Shown: piece after piece, positions 1 to 7,206 of the stretch
How positions within the stretch are numbered: position 1 is the stretch's first letter
Layout: every line of letters starts with the position of its first letter
Origin: Geomonas subterranea
GTDB taxonomy: Bacteria; Desulfobacterota; Desulfuromonadia; Geobacterales; Geobacteraceae
Length of the DNA: 64,000 nucleotides
Assembly (NCBI RefSeq): GCF_019063845.1
Contig: NZ_CP077683.1
Coordinates: forward strand, 3,216,501 to 3,280,500
Direction: 5' to 3'
The notes under the pieces: generated by a model
Database searches by the model: none
What the model was told of the DNA's origin: nothing
The model's input: the letters and a program-made list of their open reading frames with translations, nothing else
Made by a program: the position numbers and the translations under genes

Positions 1-1
1 G

Positions 2-835
2 CTCAACGAGATGGCGCACGAGCGCTTCGCCCTCGAGGCGGAGTTGCGCCATGCGCTCGAGCACGACGAATTCGTGCTGCACTACCAGCCCAAGGTAGAC
101 CTGGCCACCGGCCACTTCACCAGCATGGAGGCCCTGATCCGCTGGCAGCATCCGGAACGCGGCCTGATCATGCCGGAGCATTTCATCCATATCGCCGAGG
201 AAAGCGGCCTCTTGCACCAGATCAGCAAGTGGATCATCCCCACCGTATGCCGGCAGATCCGGCAGTGGCAGCACCAGGGGCTTGGGCAGGTCTCGGCGGC
301 GGTGAACCTCTCCGCCAGCTTCTTCCAGCACCGCGACTTCGAGGAGACCATCGAGGCGTCGCTGCTGGAGACCGGCATCCCGCCGGAGTCCCTGGAACTG
401 GAGCTCACCGAGGCGACCATCATGAGCGATCCGCAGCGGGTGCTGGGGAGCATGGCGGCGATGAAGGCGCTGGGGCTTCAGCTTTCCATCGACGATTTCG
501 GTACCGGCTACTCGAGCCTCAGCTACCTCAAGAAGCTGCCGGTGGACAAACTCAAGATCGACCAGTCCTTCATCCGAAATATCGCACGCGACAACGACAA
601 CGCAGCGGTGGTGCGGGCGGTGATCAGCATCGGGCGGAGCATGCAGCTCAGGGTCATCGCCGAAGGTGTGGAAAACGCCTCCCAGCTGGCCTGGCTGCAG
701 GCTGAGGGGAGCGAGGAAGCGCAGGGGTACTACTTCAGCCGCCCGGTGCCGGTGCAGAAGATGACTGCGCTGCTCAAGGAAAAAGCGAATTTCCTGCACA
801 ACCCGCGAGGACGGCTGCAGGGCAGGCAGTTCTGA
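2..835 (+). CDS. EAL-domain c-di-GMP phosphodiesterase, 5'-truncated by window edge
   Basis: The reading frame is open to the first base of the window, so the true start lies upstream. The visible 277 residues are one EAL domain. The signature EALIRW follows the opening HYQPKVDL segment, and the catalytic DDFGTGYSSL and LKIDQSFI blocks are both present, so hydrolysis of cyclic di-GMP to pGpG is expected. The late-domain segment VIAEGVEN also matches active members. In this family an EAL domain starting so abruptly (LNEMAHERFALEAELR) is usually preceded by a GGDEF domain and sensory modules, so the whole gene is probably a GGDEF-EAL protein; that part is inference. A strong hairpin follows the stop. 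An internal ATG at position 11 exists but would begin inside the conserved domain linker. Confidence 0.9.
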   Translation, partial: LNEMAHERFALEAELRHALEHDEFVLHYQPKVDLATGHFTSMEALIRWQHPERGLIMPEHFIHIAEESGLLHQISKWIIPTVCRQIRQWQHQGLGQVSAAVNLSASFFQHRDFEETIEASLLETGIPPESLELELTEATIMSDPQRVLGSMAAMKALGLQLSIDDFGTGYSSLSYLKKLPVDKLKIDQSFIRNIARDNDNAAVVRAVISIGRSMQLRVIAEGVENASQLAWLQAEGSEEAQGYYFSRPVPVQKMTALLKEKANFLHNPRGRLQGRQF

Positions 836-937
836 AAGGAGGACGGGGGAGTGGGGGAAGGCAGACGGCTCGACTGATGGCATCCCCCCTACCCCCTAGA
901 GCCGGCAGTTGTTGAAGCCCGCAGTTACAAAAAACAA

Positions 938-981
938 GAGGCCGGCGCAGGGAAATCCGCTTCCCATGCGCCGGCCTTTTG
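938..981 (+). terminator. Rho-independent terminator after the EAL gene
   Basis: A long GC-rich hairpin with arms AGGCCGGCGCA and TGCGCCGGCCT, extended internally by GGGAA/TTCCC, is followed by TTTTGT on the plus strand. It lies between the EAL gene and the convergent minus-strand gene, and an A-rich run on the other side may let it act in both directions. Confidence 0.8.
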
Positions 982-1024
982 TCGTCTCGAACACGGTACG
1001 GCAACCAGGCCGCACCGTTACCCG

Positions 1025-1927
1025 TCAATCCTCGTCCTGCCCGTCGTCCTGCCCGTCGTCCTGCCCGTCGTCCTGCCCGTCGTCCTGCCCGTCGTCCTGC
1101 CCGTCGTCCTGCCCGTCGTCACCCCAGCCTTGGTCGTCATCATCAGGGGGCTCCAGGCCATACCGTGGCATGGGCGCGAAGCGGTGCATCATCTCCTGGT
1201 GGTTGCGCTCCATCTCATCGGTCAGTTCGGCCCGCTGACGCGCCATCGTCGCCACGGTCTCCGCCAGCAGGTCCAGCTTTTTCTCGCGCGGGGCCTGCTC
1301 CATCTCACGCACCAGCGCCGCGAGCTCCGCATCCTGCCCCTTCACCTTCCGCATCATCTTTTCCATCATCATCCCGTGCCCGAAGGGCCCGCCACGCATC
1401 CCGTCCCGGGCTCCCCGCCCGGTGGCGCAGCCCGGAGTTCCGCAGCCGGCGAGCACCGGCTCGAGATGCCGCTTCACCTGATCCGGGTCGATGCGGTCCT
1501 GCAGCACCAACTGTTCCAGTTCCCTCAGGTGGGTCTTCACCTGCACCAGGTGTTCATCCATCATGCGCTGCCGCTCGGGGGGCACCTCCACCGATGCGCC
1601 GGCGCGGTACTTTTCCATCTCCTCGACGCCGCGCCTCATCTCCGCCACCGCCACCCGCGCCAGTTGCGCCGGGACCGGGGCACCCTGGTCAGCGGCGGCG
1701 TAAAGGAGGTGGCCAAAGTTGGCGACGTTTCTGTGGTAGGCCATCATCAGCAGGTGCTGGGGGGAGCGCATCATCTGCTGTCCCTTCGGGTTCTTCATCA
1801 CGTAGCCCGGGGAACCCGGCACGGCGTCCCGCATCTGCGGCTTCCCGTCGGAAGCCGGGCGGTCCTGGCCGGCTGCGAGGGCCGGCAAAGCGGCAAGAAC
1901 TGCTAAGGCTATCATCATCTTTCTCAC
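1025..1927 (-). CDS. Exported Met-rich hypothetical protein with C-terminal DDGQ repeats
   Basis: The product has 300 residues with a GTG start; an internal ATG three codons in would also give a good signal peptide. Residues 1-19 form a Sec signal peptide ending ALAAGQ. The mature part is rich in Met, Arg and Glu and predicted helical, with stretches such as GMMMEKMMRKVK. The C-terminus is a very acidic tail in which DDGQ is repeated seven times, encoded by a perfect 12-bp tandem array. I do not recognise a family. The Met/His-rich body and Asp tail would suit metal binding or periplasmic chaperone-like behaviour, but that is speculation. The gene stands upstream of a set of small stress-type proteins on the same strand and ends near the shared terminator hairpin. 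Confidence 0.75.
   Translation of the reverse strand: MRKMMIALAVLAALPALAAGQDRPASDGKPQMRDAVPGSPGYVMKNPKGQQMMRSPQHLLMMAYHRNVANFGHLLYAAADQGAPVPAQLARVAVAEMRRGVEEMEKYRAGASVEVPPERQRMMDEHLVQVKTHLRELEQLVLQDRIDPDQVKRHLEPVLAGCGTPGCATGRGARDGMRGGPFGHGMMMEKMMRKVKGQDAELAALVREMEQAPREKKLDLLAETVATMARQRAELTDEMERNHQEMMHRFAPMPRYGLEPPDDDDQGWGDDGQDDGQDDGQDDGQDDGQDDGQDDGQDED
1033..1116. repeat. Seven perfect copies of a 12-bp coding minisatellite
   Basis: The unit CGTCCTGCCCGT (plus strand) is repeated head to tail seven times without a mismatch. It encodes the DDGQ tail of the overlapping minus-strand gene. Because 12 is a multiple of three, copy-number change would lengthen or shorten the tail without a frameshift. 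Confidence 0.95.
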
Positions 1928-2004
1928 TGGCGGCTTCCCCCTGGGTACGGTTTGGAGTCGGGGCCCCGTGGCCCCGCCTCTTTCTCTTTGCTGCGGTTTA
2001 CTGG

Positions 2005-2154
2005 CTAGAGCGGCCTGCGTCCCTGAATCAGGTTAAGTATAACGATGATGATGGCGATGACCAGCAGCAGGTGGATGAAGCCCCCCAAGGTATAGCTCGT
2101 CACCAGCCCCAACAGCCACAGTACCAAAAGAATCACCACGATGGTCCAGAGCAT
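2005..2154 (-). CDS. Tiny lmo0937-like (DUF5670-type) membrane protein
   Basis: This is a 49-residue ORF beginning MLWTIVVILLVLWLLG. Two hydrophobic segments (about residues 3-17 and 24-42) are separated by a short turn containing SYTLGGFIHLL, and the C-terminus is basic (QGRRPL). The arrangement and the W-LG-..GGFIHLLLVIAI pattern match the lmo0937 family of very small membrane proteins of unknown function. A perfect Shine-Dalgarno (AAAGGAGG) lies seven bases before the ATG, which makes this real despite its length. It sits downstream of two other stress-associated small genes on the same strand (63-aa membrane protein, CsbD), a combination often seen in envelope or osmotic stress cassettes. 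Confidence 0.8.
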   Translation of the reverse strand: MLWTIVVILLVLWLLGLVTSYTLGGFIHLLLVIAIIIVILNLIQGRRPL

Positions 2155-2208
2155 CTCTGCCTCCTTTGGGAGCTTTCCGTTGATTGCCGGAGCTCCCGGT
2201 TGCCTGTG

Positions 2209-2400
2209 TCACTTACCCACTCTGAGCTTCGTCAGGTTGTCCAGTAGTCCGAACACGTTCAAAAGCCAGAGCACGACCACGATGACTACTACGGCGTTGA
2301 GTATCGACTTGATCGATCCAGCCATGGGGATGTACGTGTTGACGAGCCATAGCAGGACCCCGACCACGATCAGAACCAGTAAGACATGTACCAGCGGCAT
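2209..2400 (-). CDS. Small two-helix membrane protein (Thivi_2564-like)
   Basis: The 63-residue product begins MPLVHVLLVLIVVGVLLWL. It has two hydrophobic helices (about 3-20 and 33-50) separated by NTYIPMAGSIKSIL, and a short basic tail. This layout matches the Thivi_2564 family of uncharacterised membrane proteins; family assignment is from memory of the NTYIP-M and SIK-IL pattern. The start is chosen because AGAGGAGG lies just upstream; a 107-residue extension in the same frame has no comparable ribosome site and a different composition. It lies between csbD-like and lmo0937-like genes and is probably co-transcribed with them. Confidence 0.8.
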   Translation of the reverse strand: MPLVHVLLVLIVVGVLLWLVNTYIPMAGSIKSILNAVVVIVVVLWLLNVFGLLDNLTKLRVGK

Positions 2401-2555
2401 GGGTGCCTCCTCTTTGACCGGCTGTCCGTTGCAACTAGGGGTAGCGCCACGATCACCAGCAGAGCGACCGCAGCCACCACCGGGCATCCCGGGAAACTCC
2501 CGCGAAGGCACCCTCCGCAGCGTTGTCTCCACCCGGTGGCAGGCCAGGTGCGGCG

Positions 2556-2735
2556 CTATTTCTCCAGTTTTTTCTCCGCCTTACCGACGTTTTTCTCGAC
2601 CTTGCCGGTAATTTTTTCCCCCCTGCCCTCTTGCTCCATGGAAACATTGCGGGTGCCCTTTCCAGCCGTTTCTTTGACCTGTCCTTTCAACTCATGCATT
2701 TTCCCTTTGCCTTGCTCTTTCGTGCTCGCTTTCAT
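2556..2735 (-). CDS. CsbD family stress protein
   Basis: The 59-residue protein is highly charged and lysine-rich, with the repeating K-x-K-G and G-K-x-E pattern of CsbD proteins (HELKGQVKETAGKGT, then GKVEKNVGKAEKK). CsbD-like proteins are general-stress markers under sigma-B or RpoS type control in other bacteria; their biochemical role is unknown. The ATG is preceded by CAGGAGGT, so the longer 115-residue frame is rejected. Upstream (2820-2880) the DNA becomes markedly AT-rich, as expected for a promoter reading leftwards. It is probably the first gene of the small stress cassette running to 2005. Confidence 0.85.
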   Translation of the reverse strand: MKASTKEQGKGKMHELKGQVKETAGKGTRNVSMEQEGRGEKITGKVEKNVGKAEKKLEK

Positions 2736-2942
2736 GGTGTACCTCCTGATGATGCTTTGGTGCCTGGAAGGTGCAGGTTGCATGGTGACTGCGGTCGCTC
2801 TGCTGGCGATCGACGCGGCGGCTGAACAGGAAAGCGTACCATTAATATTAAATTTTATTAATTTACAACGGGACAAGTTTATAGTGCACGGCTTATGTGT
2901 CAAGCGTTATGGCGGGGAAACTCAGCAGGGAGGCGGGGGAAC

Positions 2943-3194
2943 TTATTTTTTACGCGTGGAAGGGACCAGGAACCTGGCGTGCTCGGGGTGCCGGCACAGG
3001 TACTGGTGGCCAAAGGCCATGGCGTAGGGGCAGGAGCGTTTCTTTGCCATGCAGATGGAAAATGCCGGGACCAGGGGGTGGGTTCGGCAGAGCGTCTCGT
3101 CGGGTTGCCCGGCCGCGACGCCGGATTCGCCCGTCTCCTCCGCGGGGACTTTCGTGGTGTCGCAGGCCTCCTCGGCGTGCTCCTTGCTGCGCAT
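2943..3194 (-). CDS. Small cysteine-rich hypothetical protein
   Basis: This 83-residue soluble protein has an acidic N-terminal half and a C-terminal block with four cysteines spaced as C-IC-MAKKRSC-...-YLC, followed by HPEHARF. Cysteines and histidines packed into about 35 residues suggest a small metal-binding fold, but I recognise no named family. The ATG has an AGGAG ribosome site eight bases upstream, which supports a real gene. It is separate from the CsbD unit by about 200 bases of AT-rich DNA. No function is assigned. Confidence 0.6.
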   Translation of the reverse strand: MRSKEHAEEACDTTKVPAEETGESGVAAGQPDETLCRTHPLVPAFSICMAKKRSCPYAMAFGHQYLCRHPEHARFLVPSTRKK

Positions 3195-3280
3195 TCGCTA
3201 CTCCTGGCGGGTTGGTTTACGGCTCAAACCATCGCCAGTATGCGGTGAAGACTCCCTCAAATAAATAGGGAAATTGGCAA

Positions 3281-3319
3281 GCCCCGCTGCGGCATATCAC
3301 ATGCCGCCCGGGGCGGGGC
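3281..3319 (-). terminator. Hairpin after the NarL-type regulator
   Basis: Arms GCCCCGC and GCGGGGC enclose a second stem GCGGCAT/ATGCCGC. It lies immediately downstream of the minus-strand response regulator. The following T-stretch is weak, so this is a probable rather than certain terminator. Confidence 0.5.
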
Positions 3320-3324
3320 CGCCG

Positions 3325-3975
3325 TCACTTCAAAGAGGTCAGCCCCTGCCGCACCGCGTACTTGGTCAGCTCGGCGATGCTGAACAGGTCCAGTTTCTTC
3401 ATGATGCTGTGGCGCTGGTTTTCAACGGTTTTGACGCTGACGCCGAAGGCGAAGGCGATCTCCTTGGCGTTGGAGCCGTTGGCGATGAGCTGCAGGATCT
3501 CCCTCTCGCGGGTCGAGAGATTCTCGTAGGTGGCCGGGACATCCTCGGGGATGCGCTGCAGGTATTCCTTGATCAAAAGGGTGGTCACCCTCGCCGGCAG
3601 GTACGTCTCTCCGGCGGCGATGGCGCGGATGGCGGTGGCGAGCTCGGAGAAGGCGGCATCCTTCAACACGTACCCGTTGGCCCCCGCCTTCAACACCTCC
3701 ACCACGAAGCGACGGTCCGATTCCATGGACAGGGCCAGGACCTTCACCTCCGGGAAAGCGGTGGTGATGCTGCGGGTGGCATCGATGCCGTTGGTGTCGG
3801 GCATGGAGATATCCATCACGATGATGTCGGGGCGTTCCTTCCTGGTCAGGCGGATCGCCTCTGCGCCGGTTCCCGCCTCGGCGCTCACCATCATGTCCTC
3901 TTCCTTGTCAATCAGCGCGCGCAGCCCCTGGCGCACGATGGCGTGGTCGTCGGCGATCAAAACCTTCATCTTCAT
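3325..3975 (-). CDS. NarL/FixJ-type response regulator
   Basis: The 216-residue product has an N-terminal receiver domain (1-120). The acidic pocket is D9/D10, the phospho-acceptor is D55 in IIVMDISMPD, and the conserved lysine lies in YVLKDA. A LuxR-type helix-turn-helix occupies roughly 148-212 (LSTREREILQLIANGSNAKEIA, then VSVKTVENQ). It should bind DNA as a dimer when phosphorylated. The partner is the histidine kinase encoded 18 bases upstream, whose HisKA_3 dimerisation domain is the type that pairs with NarL-family regulators. The solute-binding protein gene heads the same operon, suggesting a periplasmic ligand ultimately controls this regulator. Confidence 0.95.
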   Translation of the reverse strand: MKMKVLIADDHAIVRQGLRALIDKEEDMMVSAEAGTGAEAIRLTRKERPDIIVMDISMPDTNGIDATRSITTAFPEVKVLALSMESDRRFVVEVLKAGANGYVLKDAAFSELATAIRAIAAGETYLPARVTTLLIKEYLQRIPEDVPATYENLSTREREILQLIANGSNAKEIAFAFGVSVKTVENQRHSIMKKLDLFSIAELTKYAVRQGLTSLK

Positions 3976-3993
3976 GTCCCCCCCTTTATCAGC

Positions 3994-5928
3994 CTAGGAT
4001 CCCAGCGGTACCCTGATGGTTGCCACGGTCCCGCCTGCTCCCTTGTTGGTGACGGTAAAACTCCCGCCCAGGTGTTGTATCTTCTGCCTGACGTTGACCA
4101 GTCCGAAGCCGCCGCTTCGCGTTACCGACGCATCCTGCTCCGCCCCGTAACCGACGCCGTCGTCTTCAACCGAGATCACCAGGACCCCGTCGCACCGGGA
4201 CAACTCGACCCGGCAGCGCAGCGTGCCGGCGTGCTTGATCACGTTCAGCATCAGTTCGCGGACCGCCTGGAACAAGGTGGAGCGAATCTCGTAGGGCAAG
4301 GTCTTTTCCTGGCCGTCGTCAATGAACTCCGTATCCAGCCCGAAATCCGCGCTGAACTCCTCACCGAGCCACCGCAACGCCGCCTCCAGCCCCGCACTGG
4401 CGAGAAGCGGGGGACGGAGCTGGAAGGTGAGCGACCTGATATCCTGTATGGTCTGCTGGACCAGTGCTCCTACCGCCTCGGCCTCGGCCTCGCATTCGGC
4501 GGCGGGAACGGTGCTGGCCAGGGCGTCCAGTTTGATCTTGGCCAGGATGAGCCGCTGGCCGACCTGGTCGTGCAGCTCGCTGGCGATACGGTCGCGCTCC
4601 CGCTCCTCGGCCATGGCCAGGTCGAGGGCCATGTCCTGCAGCTTCTGCTGCTGGGCCAAAAGCTCGACTTCCACCTTCTTGCGGATCTCGATCTCCTGGG
4701 TCAGGTGCTCGTTGATGAGCTGCAGCTTCGCCGTCCTCTGCTGCACCTCCTCCTCGAGGTGCTGGCGCACGCCAGCCAGCATCTCCTCAGTCTGCTTGCG
4801 TTGGGTGATGTCCAGCACCACTCCCATGAGACCGGTCACCTCCCCCCCCTCCGAGATGAGCGGCTGGTAGCTTGCCAGCCAGTGGTGCAGCACCGGGTCA
4901 GTTGGATCAACCCTCCCCTGCACTTCGACATTCAGGACACACTCCCCCCGCTCCAGGACGGGGCGCCAAAGTTCCCGGATCTGGGCAGCCACCCCAGGCG
5001 GCAGCACCTCGTCGATGCGGCGCCCCACGTGCTCGCAGATGCTCTTTCCGTTGAGCCTGGCCAAGTGCTCGTTGAGACGCAAGTAGCGCAGGTCACGGTC
5101 CACCACGAAGAGCCCGACCGGGGTGTGAGTATAGATATTGGCCAGTTCCTGCAGCTGCATCCGGTAGCGTTGCTCGCTAGCGTGCAGGGCCTGGGTGTAA
5201 TCGCCCATCTTCTGGGTCACGCCGTTGAACAGCCGGGCCAGTTGCGACAGCTCGTCGTCCCCCTCCACCTCGATGCCGTGGGTCAGATCCCCGGAAGCGA
5301 CGACGTCCGCGCCCCGCTTTATGGCTGCCATGCGCCGGCGCAGCACCCCGTTCAAAAACGCCGAGTTGAGTATGGTGACGAGCGCCATCAAAACGACGAG
5401 CAGCAGGGTGAGGTAGATCATCCGGTCGCTGGCCCTGTGGAAACGGTCCCGGGCCAGTTCCTGCAAGTTCACCGCCTCCTGCTGCAGCGCGGAGTCCTTG
5501 AGCATGATCTGGCTGTAGAGCCGGCTGGCGAACTCGTCGTGATGGGCCGGGTCTGCCACCGGGATCCGCCGCACCTGCTCGACAAGCCGCTTCGATATCT
5601 GCACCGATTCGGCCAGATCGAGCCGGCTCCGTTCCAGGATCTGCTTCGCGGCATCGTCTTCAACCTGCGGCAACCCCTGGGCCAGCAGACGCGTGGCAAC
5701 CTCATTGAGGGCGAACCACTGCTCCCTGGCCCGCTCCAGGCCGAAGGAGAAGTACTCGTCACGCATGGTGGCCCGGTGGAACACGGTGGACTGGATCTGA
5801 TCGGCCACCACGTGGTTACGCTCGGCGACGGCCAACTCCCTGGATGACCAGGCGAGCAATGCCGCCACGATCACCAGGAGGGTGAAGGAGAGCAGCGAGA
5901 TTATCTTGAGTCTACGGGCGAAGGTCAC
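3994..5928 (-). CDS. Membrane sensor histidine kinase, NarX/HisKA_3 type
   Basis: The 644-residue protein has a transmembrane helix at about 9-28, a roughly 140-residue helical periplasmic region, a second membrane helix near 170-192, HAMP, a PAS domain (about 255-375) and a coiled coil. The HisKA_3 box carries the phospho-histidine in ASELHDQVGQR, and the C-terminal HATPase has N-box RELMLNVIKHA and G-boxes DDGVGYG and GGFGLVNV. This is an intact NarX-like kinase. Its 5' end overlaps the solute-binding protein gene by 17 bases, and the NarL-type regulator follows 18 bases after its stop, so the three genes form one unit. The ligand is unknown. The helical periplasmic domain resembles four-helix-bundle sensors rather than Cache domains. 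Confidence 0.93.
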   Translation of the reverse strand: MTFARRLKIISLLSFTLLVIVAALLAWSSRELAVAERNHVVADQIQSTVFHRATMRDEYFSFGLERAREQWFALNEVATRLLAQGLPQVEDDAAKQILERSRLDLAESVQISKRLVEQVRRIPVADPAHHDEFASRLYSQIMLKDSALQQEAVNLQELARDRFHRASDRMIYLTLLLVVLMALVTILNSAFLNGVLRRRMAAIKRGADVVASGDLTHGIEVEGDDELSQLARLFNGVTQKMGDYTQALHASEQRYRMQLQELANIYTHTPVGLFVVDRDLRYLRLNEHLARLNGKSICEHVGRRIDEVLPPGVAAQIRELWRPVLERGECVLNVEVQGRVDPTDPVLHHWLASYQPLISEGGEVTGLMGVVLDITQRKQTEEMLAGVRQHLEEEVQQRTAKLQLINEHLTQEIEIRKKVEVELLAQQQKLQDMALDLAMAEERERDRIASELHDQVGQRLILAKIKLDALASTVPAAECEAEAEAVGALVQQTIQDIRSLTFQLRPPLLASAGLEAALRWLGEEFSADFGLDTEFIDDGQEKTLPYEIRSTLFQAVRELMLNVIKHAGTLRCRVELSRCDGVLVISVEDDGVGYGAEQDASVTRSGGFGLVNVRQKIQHLGGSFTVTNKGAGGTVATIRVPLGS

Positions 5929-6919
5929 TTTTCAGCACCTGCTGACCGACCGCCTCTGGCTTCACGGCCAAAAGCGGACGGGGATCCACCGATTCCAGGT
6001 AATTGGGCATACGAACCTCCCGCACCAGGCGCAGCGCACCGGCCCATCGCGTCTCGTCCTCCAACGCTATCAGTAGCGCATGGTCGAGGCCCAGCTTGCG
6101 TTCGCTCTCCCCCCAGCACTCGGAAAGCACAGCCGGGGGAAGCTTTGAAGCGGCAGCCACGATGGACTGGGCCTCCTTCGGGTGTGCCGCGGCGAATTTC
6201 TCGGCGCGGACCAGGGCGCGCAGCAACCGCCTCATGGCCTCCTGGTTGCTCGCCACGTATTGGGTCTGCCCTGCGATGACGAAGGTCTCGGTATAGATAT
6301 AGGGGTCCTCGAAGATGACGCCTCGCCCGGAGAGGCTCCCGGCGATGATCTTCTCGTTGGGCACCCAGGTGGATACCGCATCGACCCGGCCGGCGAGAAG
6401 GGCGTCCTGCATCTGTTCCGGCAGCAGGGGGACCAGGACCACGTCCTCGATGCTCAGACCGTTGGCGGTAAGAAAGGACGAAAGGAACATGTGGGTGGTG
6501 GTTCCCGCCGTGAACCCGATGCGCCGCCCCTTAAGATCAGAGGGGCGGGCAACGCCGCTTTTGCGGTCGGCGAGGATGGCGTGATTCTTGTTGGAGGTGA
6601 AGATGCTTGCCAAGAGGGAGAGTCTCTGCCCCTGCAGCGTCGCGAAGACCACCGGGGTTTGGGCGACGGTGGCTACATCCGCCTTCCCTTCCAGCACCGC
6701 CTGCAGAGCCGCCTTGCCGTACCCGAATGGATGCGTCTCGACGCTCAGCCCCTCATCCCGCATGAACCCCCGGGCGAGGGCGATGTGAACGAGCCCGCAA
6801 TCGTGCTGGGTGGAATAGGCCAGGCGCAGGGGCAGGGGCGGCCCCGTCTGGTGCTGGACCTGGCTTTGGCAGCCGGCGATGCACAGGCACAGTATCAGTA
6901 TGAGCGTGACTCTCAGCAT
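5912..6919 (-). CDS. Solute-binding lipoprotein (NMT1/SsuA-like) feeding a sensor kinase
   Basis: The protein has about 335 residues with a lipoprotein signal peptide (LILCLCIAGC). The mature part follows the nitrate/sulfonate/thiamine-precursor binding-protein fold: an early LRLAYSTQHDCGLVHIALARGF block, then GKADVATVAQTPVVFA, DLKGRRIGFTAGTTTHMFL and GRVDAVSTWVPNE. The start at 6919 is preferred because it places the signal peptide correctly; an in-frame ATG 14 codons upstream adds a polar extension. No ABC permease or ATPase lies nearby. It overlaps the histidine kinase gene, so its likely role is to present a ligand to that kinase, in the manner of TorT with TorS (inference). The cysteine after the lipobox would anchor it to a membrane. 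Confidence 0.85.
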   Translation of the reverse strand: MLRVTLILILCLCIAGCQSQVQHQTGPPLPLRLAYSTQHDCGLVHIALARGFMRDEGLSVETHPFGYGKAALQAVLEGKADVATVAQTPVVFATLQGQRLSLLASIFTSNKNHAILADRKSGVARPSDLKGRRIGFTAGTTTHMFLSSFLTANGLSIEDVVLVPLLPEQMQDALLAGRVDAVSTWVPNEKIIAGSLSGRGVIFEDPYIYTETFVIAGQTQYVASNQEAMRRLLRALVRAEKFAAAHPKEAQSIVAAASKLPPAVLSECWGESERKLGLDHALLIALEDETRWAGALRLVREVRMPNYLESVDPRPLLAVKPEAVGQQVLKSDLRP

Positions 6920-6961
6920 CCACTCCTTCGTGTCCGACGGTGCTTCGCGGGGGGGGGCCAA

Positions 6962-6979
6962 TGACGGCGGTTACCGTCA
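6962..6979. promoter_or_regulatory. 18-bp inverted repeat in the SBP-kinase-regulator leader
   Basis: TGACGG and CCGTCA are separated by six bases, lying between the predicted promoter and the start of the minus-strand operon. It could be an operator, perhaps for the operon's own NarL-type regulator, but no match to a known site is claimed. Confidence 0.35.
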
Positions 6980-7030
6980 ACTGTCCCTGGCTGCGAATCT
7001 TCCAAGCTTTGTCTCACAAAATTGAGAACA

Positions 7031-7060
7031 AATATATGACGACTGGCTAACAAAGTGCAA
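7031..7060 (-). promoter_or_regulatory. Sigma-70-like promoter for the SBP-kinase-regulator operon
   Basis: On the minus strand TTGCAC (-35) and TATATT (-10) are separated by 18 bases within an AT-rich region, pointing towards the solute-binding protein gene about 110 bases away. Confidence 0.5.
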
Positions 7061-7119
7061 TTAATTTTAGCATAAAGAAGCCACTGTTACAGTGTCTTGG
7101 AAAGAAAGTGTTCCGCAAA

Positions 7120-7154
7120 AAGCACGGGCAGGCTCTTTGAGCCTGCCCGTGCCA
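7120..7154 (-). terminator. Strong terminator ending the AsmA-CHAT-M48 operon
   Basis: A perfect 13-bp stem (GCACGGGCAGGCT with its complement) has a five-base loop and, on the minus strand, is followed by TTTTTGCGG. It lies 53 bases beyond the stop of the M48 peptidase gene. Confidence 0.9.
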
Positions 7155-7206
7155 TTGCCGATGTCAGTGATCGCCTCCGTTTGCGAAGACTATGACTGTC
7201 GTTGCA

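Noticed and set aside
1033-1116. CRISPR-like repeat array
   Set aside because: Units are 12 bp with no spacers and lie inside a coding sequence.
2401-2555. Hydrophobic minus-strand stretch (VVAAVALLVIVALPLV)
   Set aside because: It could be another tiny membrane protein, but that frame has no start codon with a ribosome site.
3274-5847. Plus-strand frame of 857 codons
   Set aside because: Antisense to the response regulator and NarX-like kinase, both of which have complete motifs.
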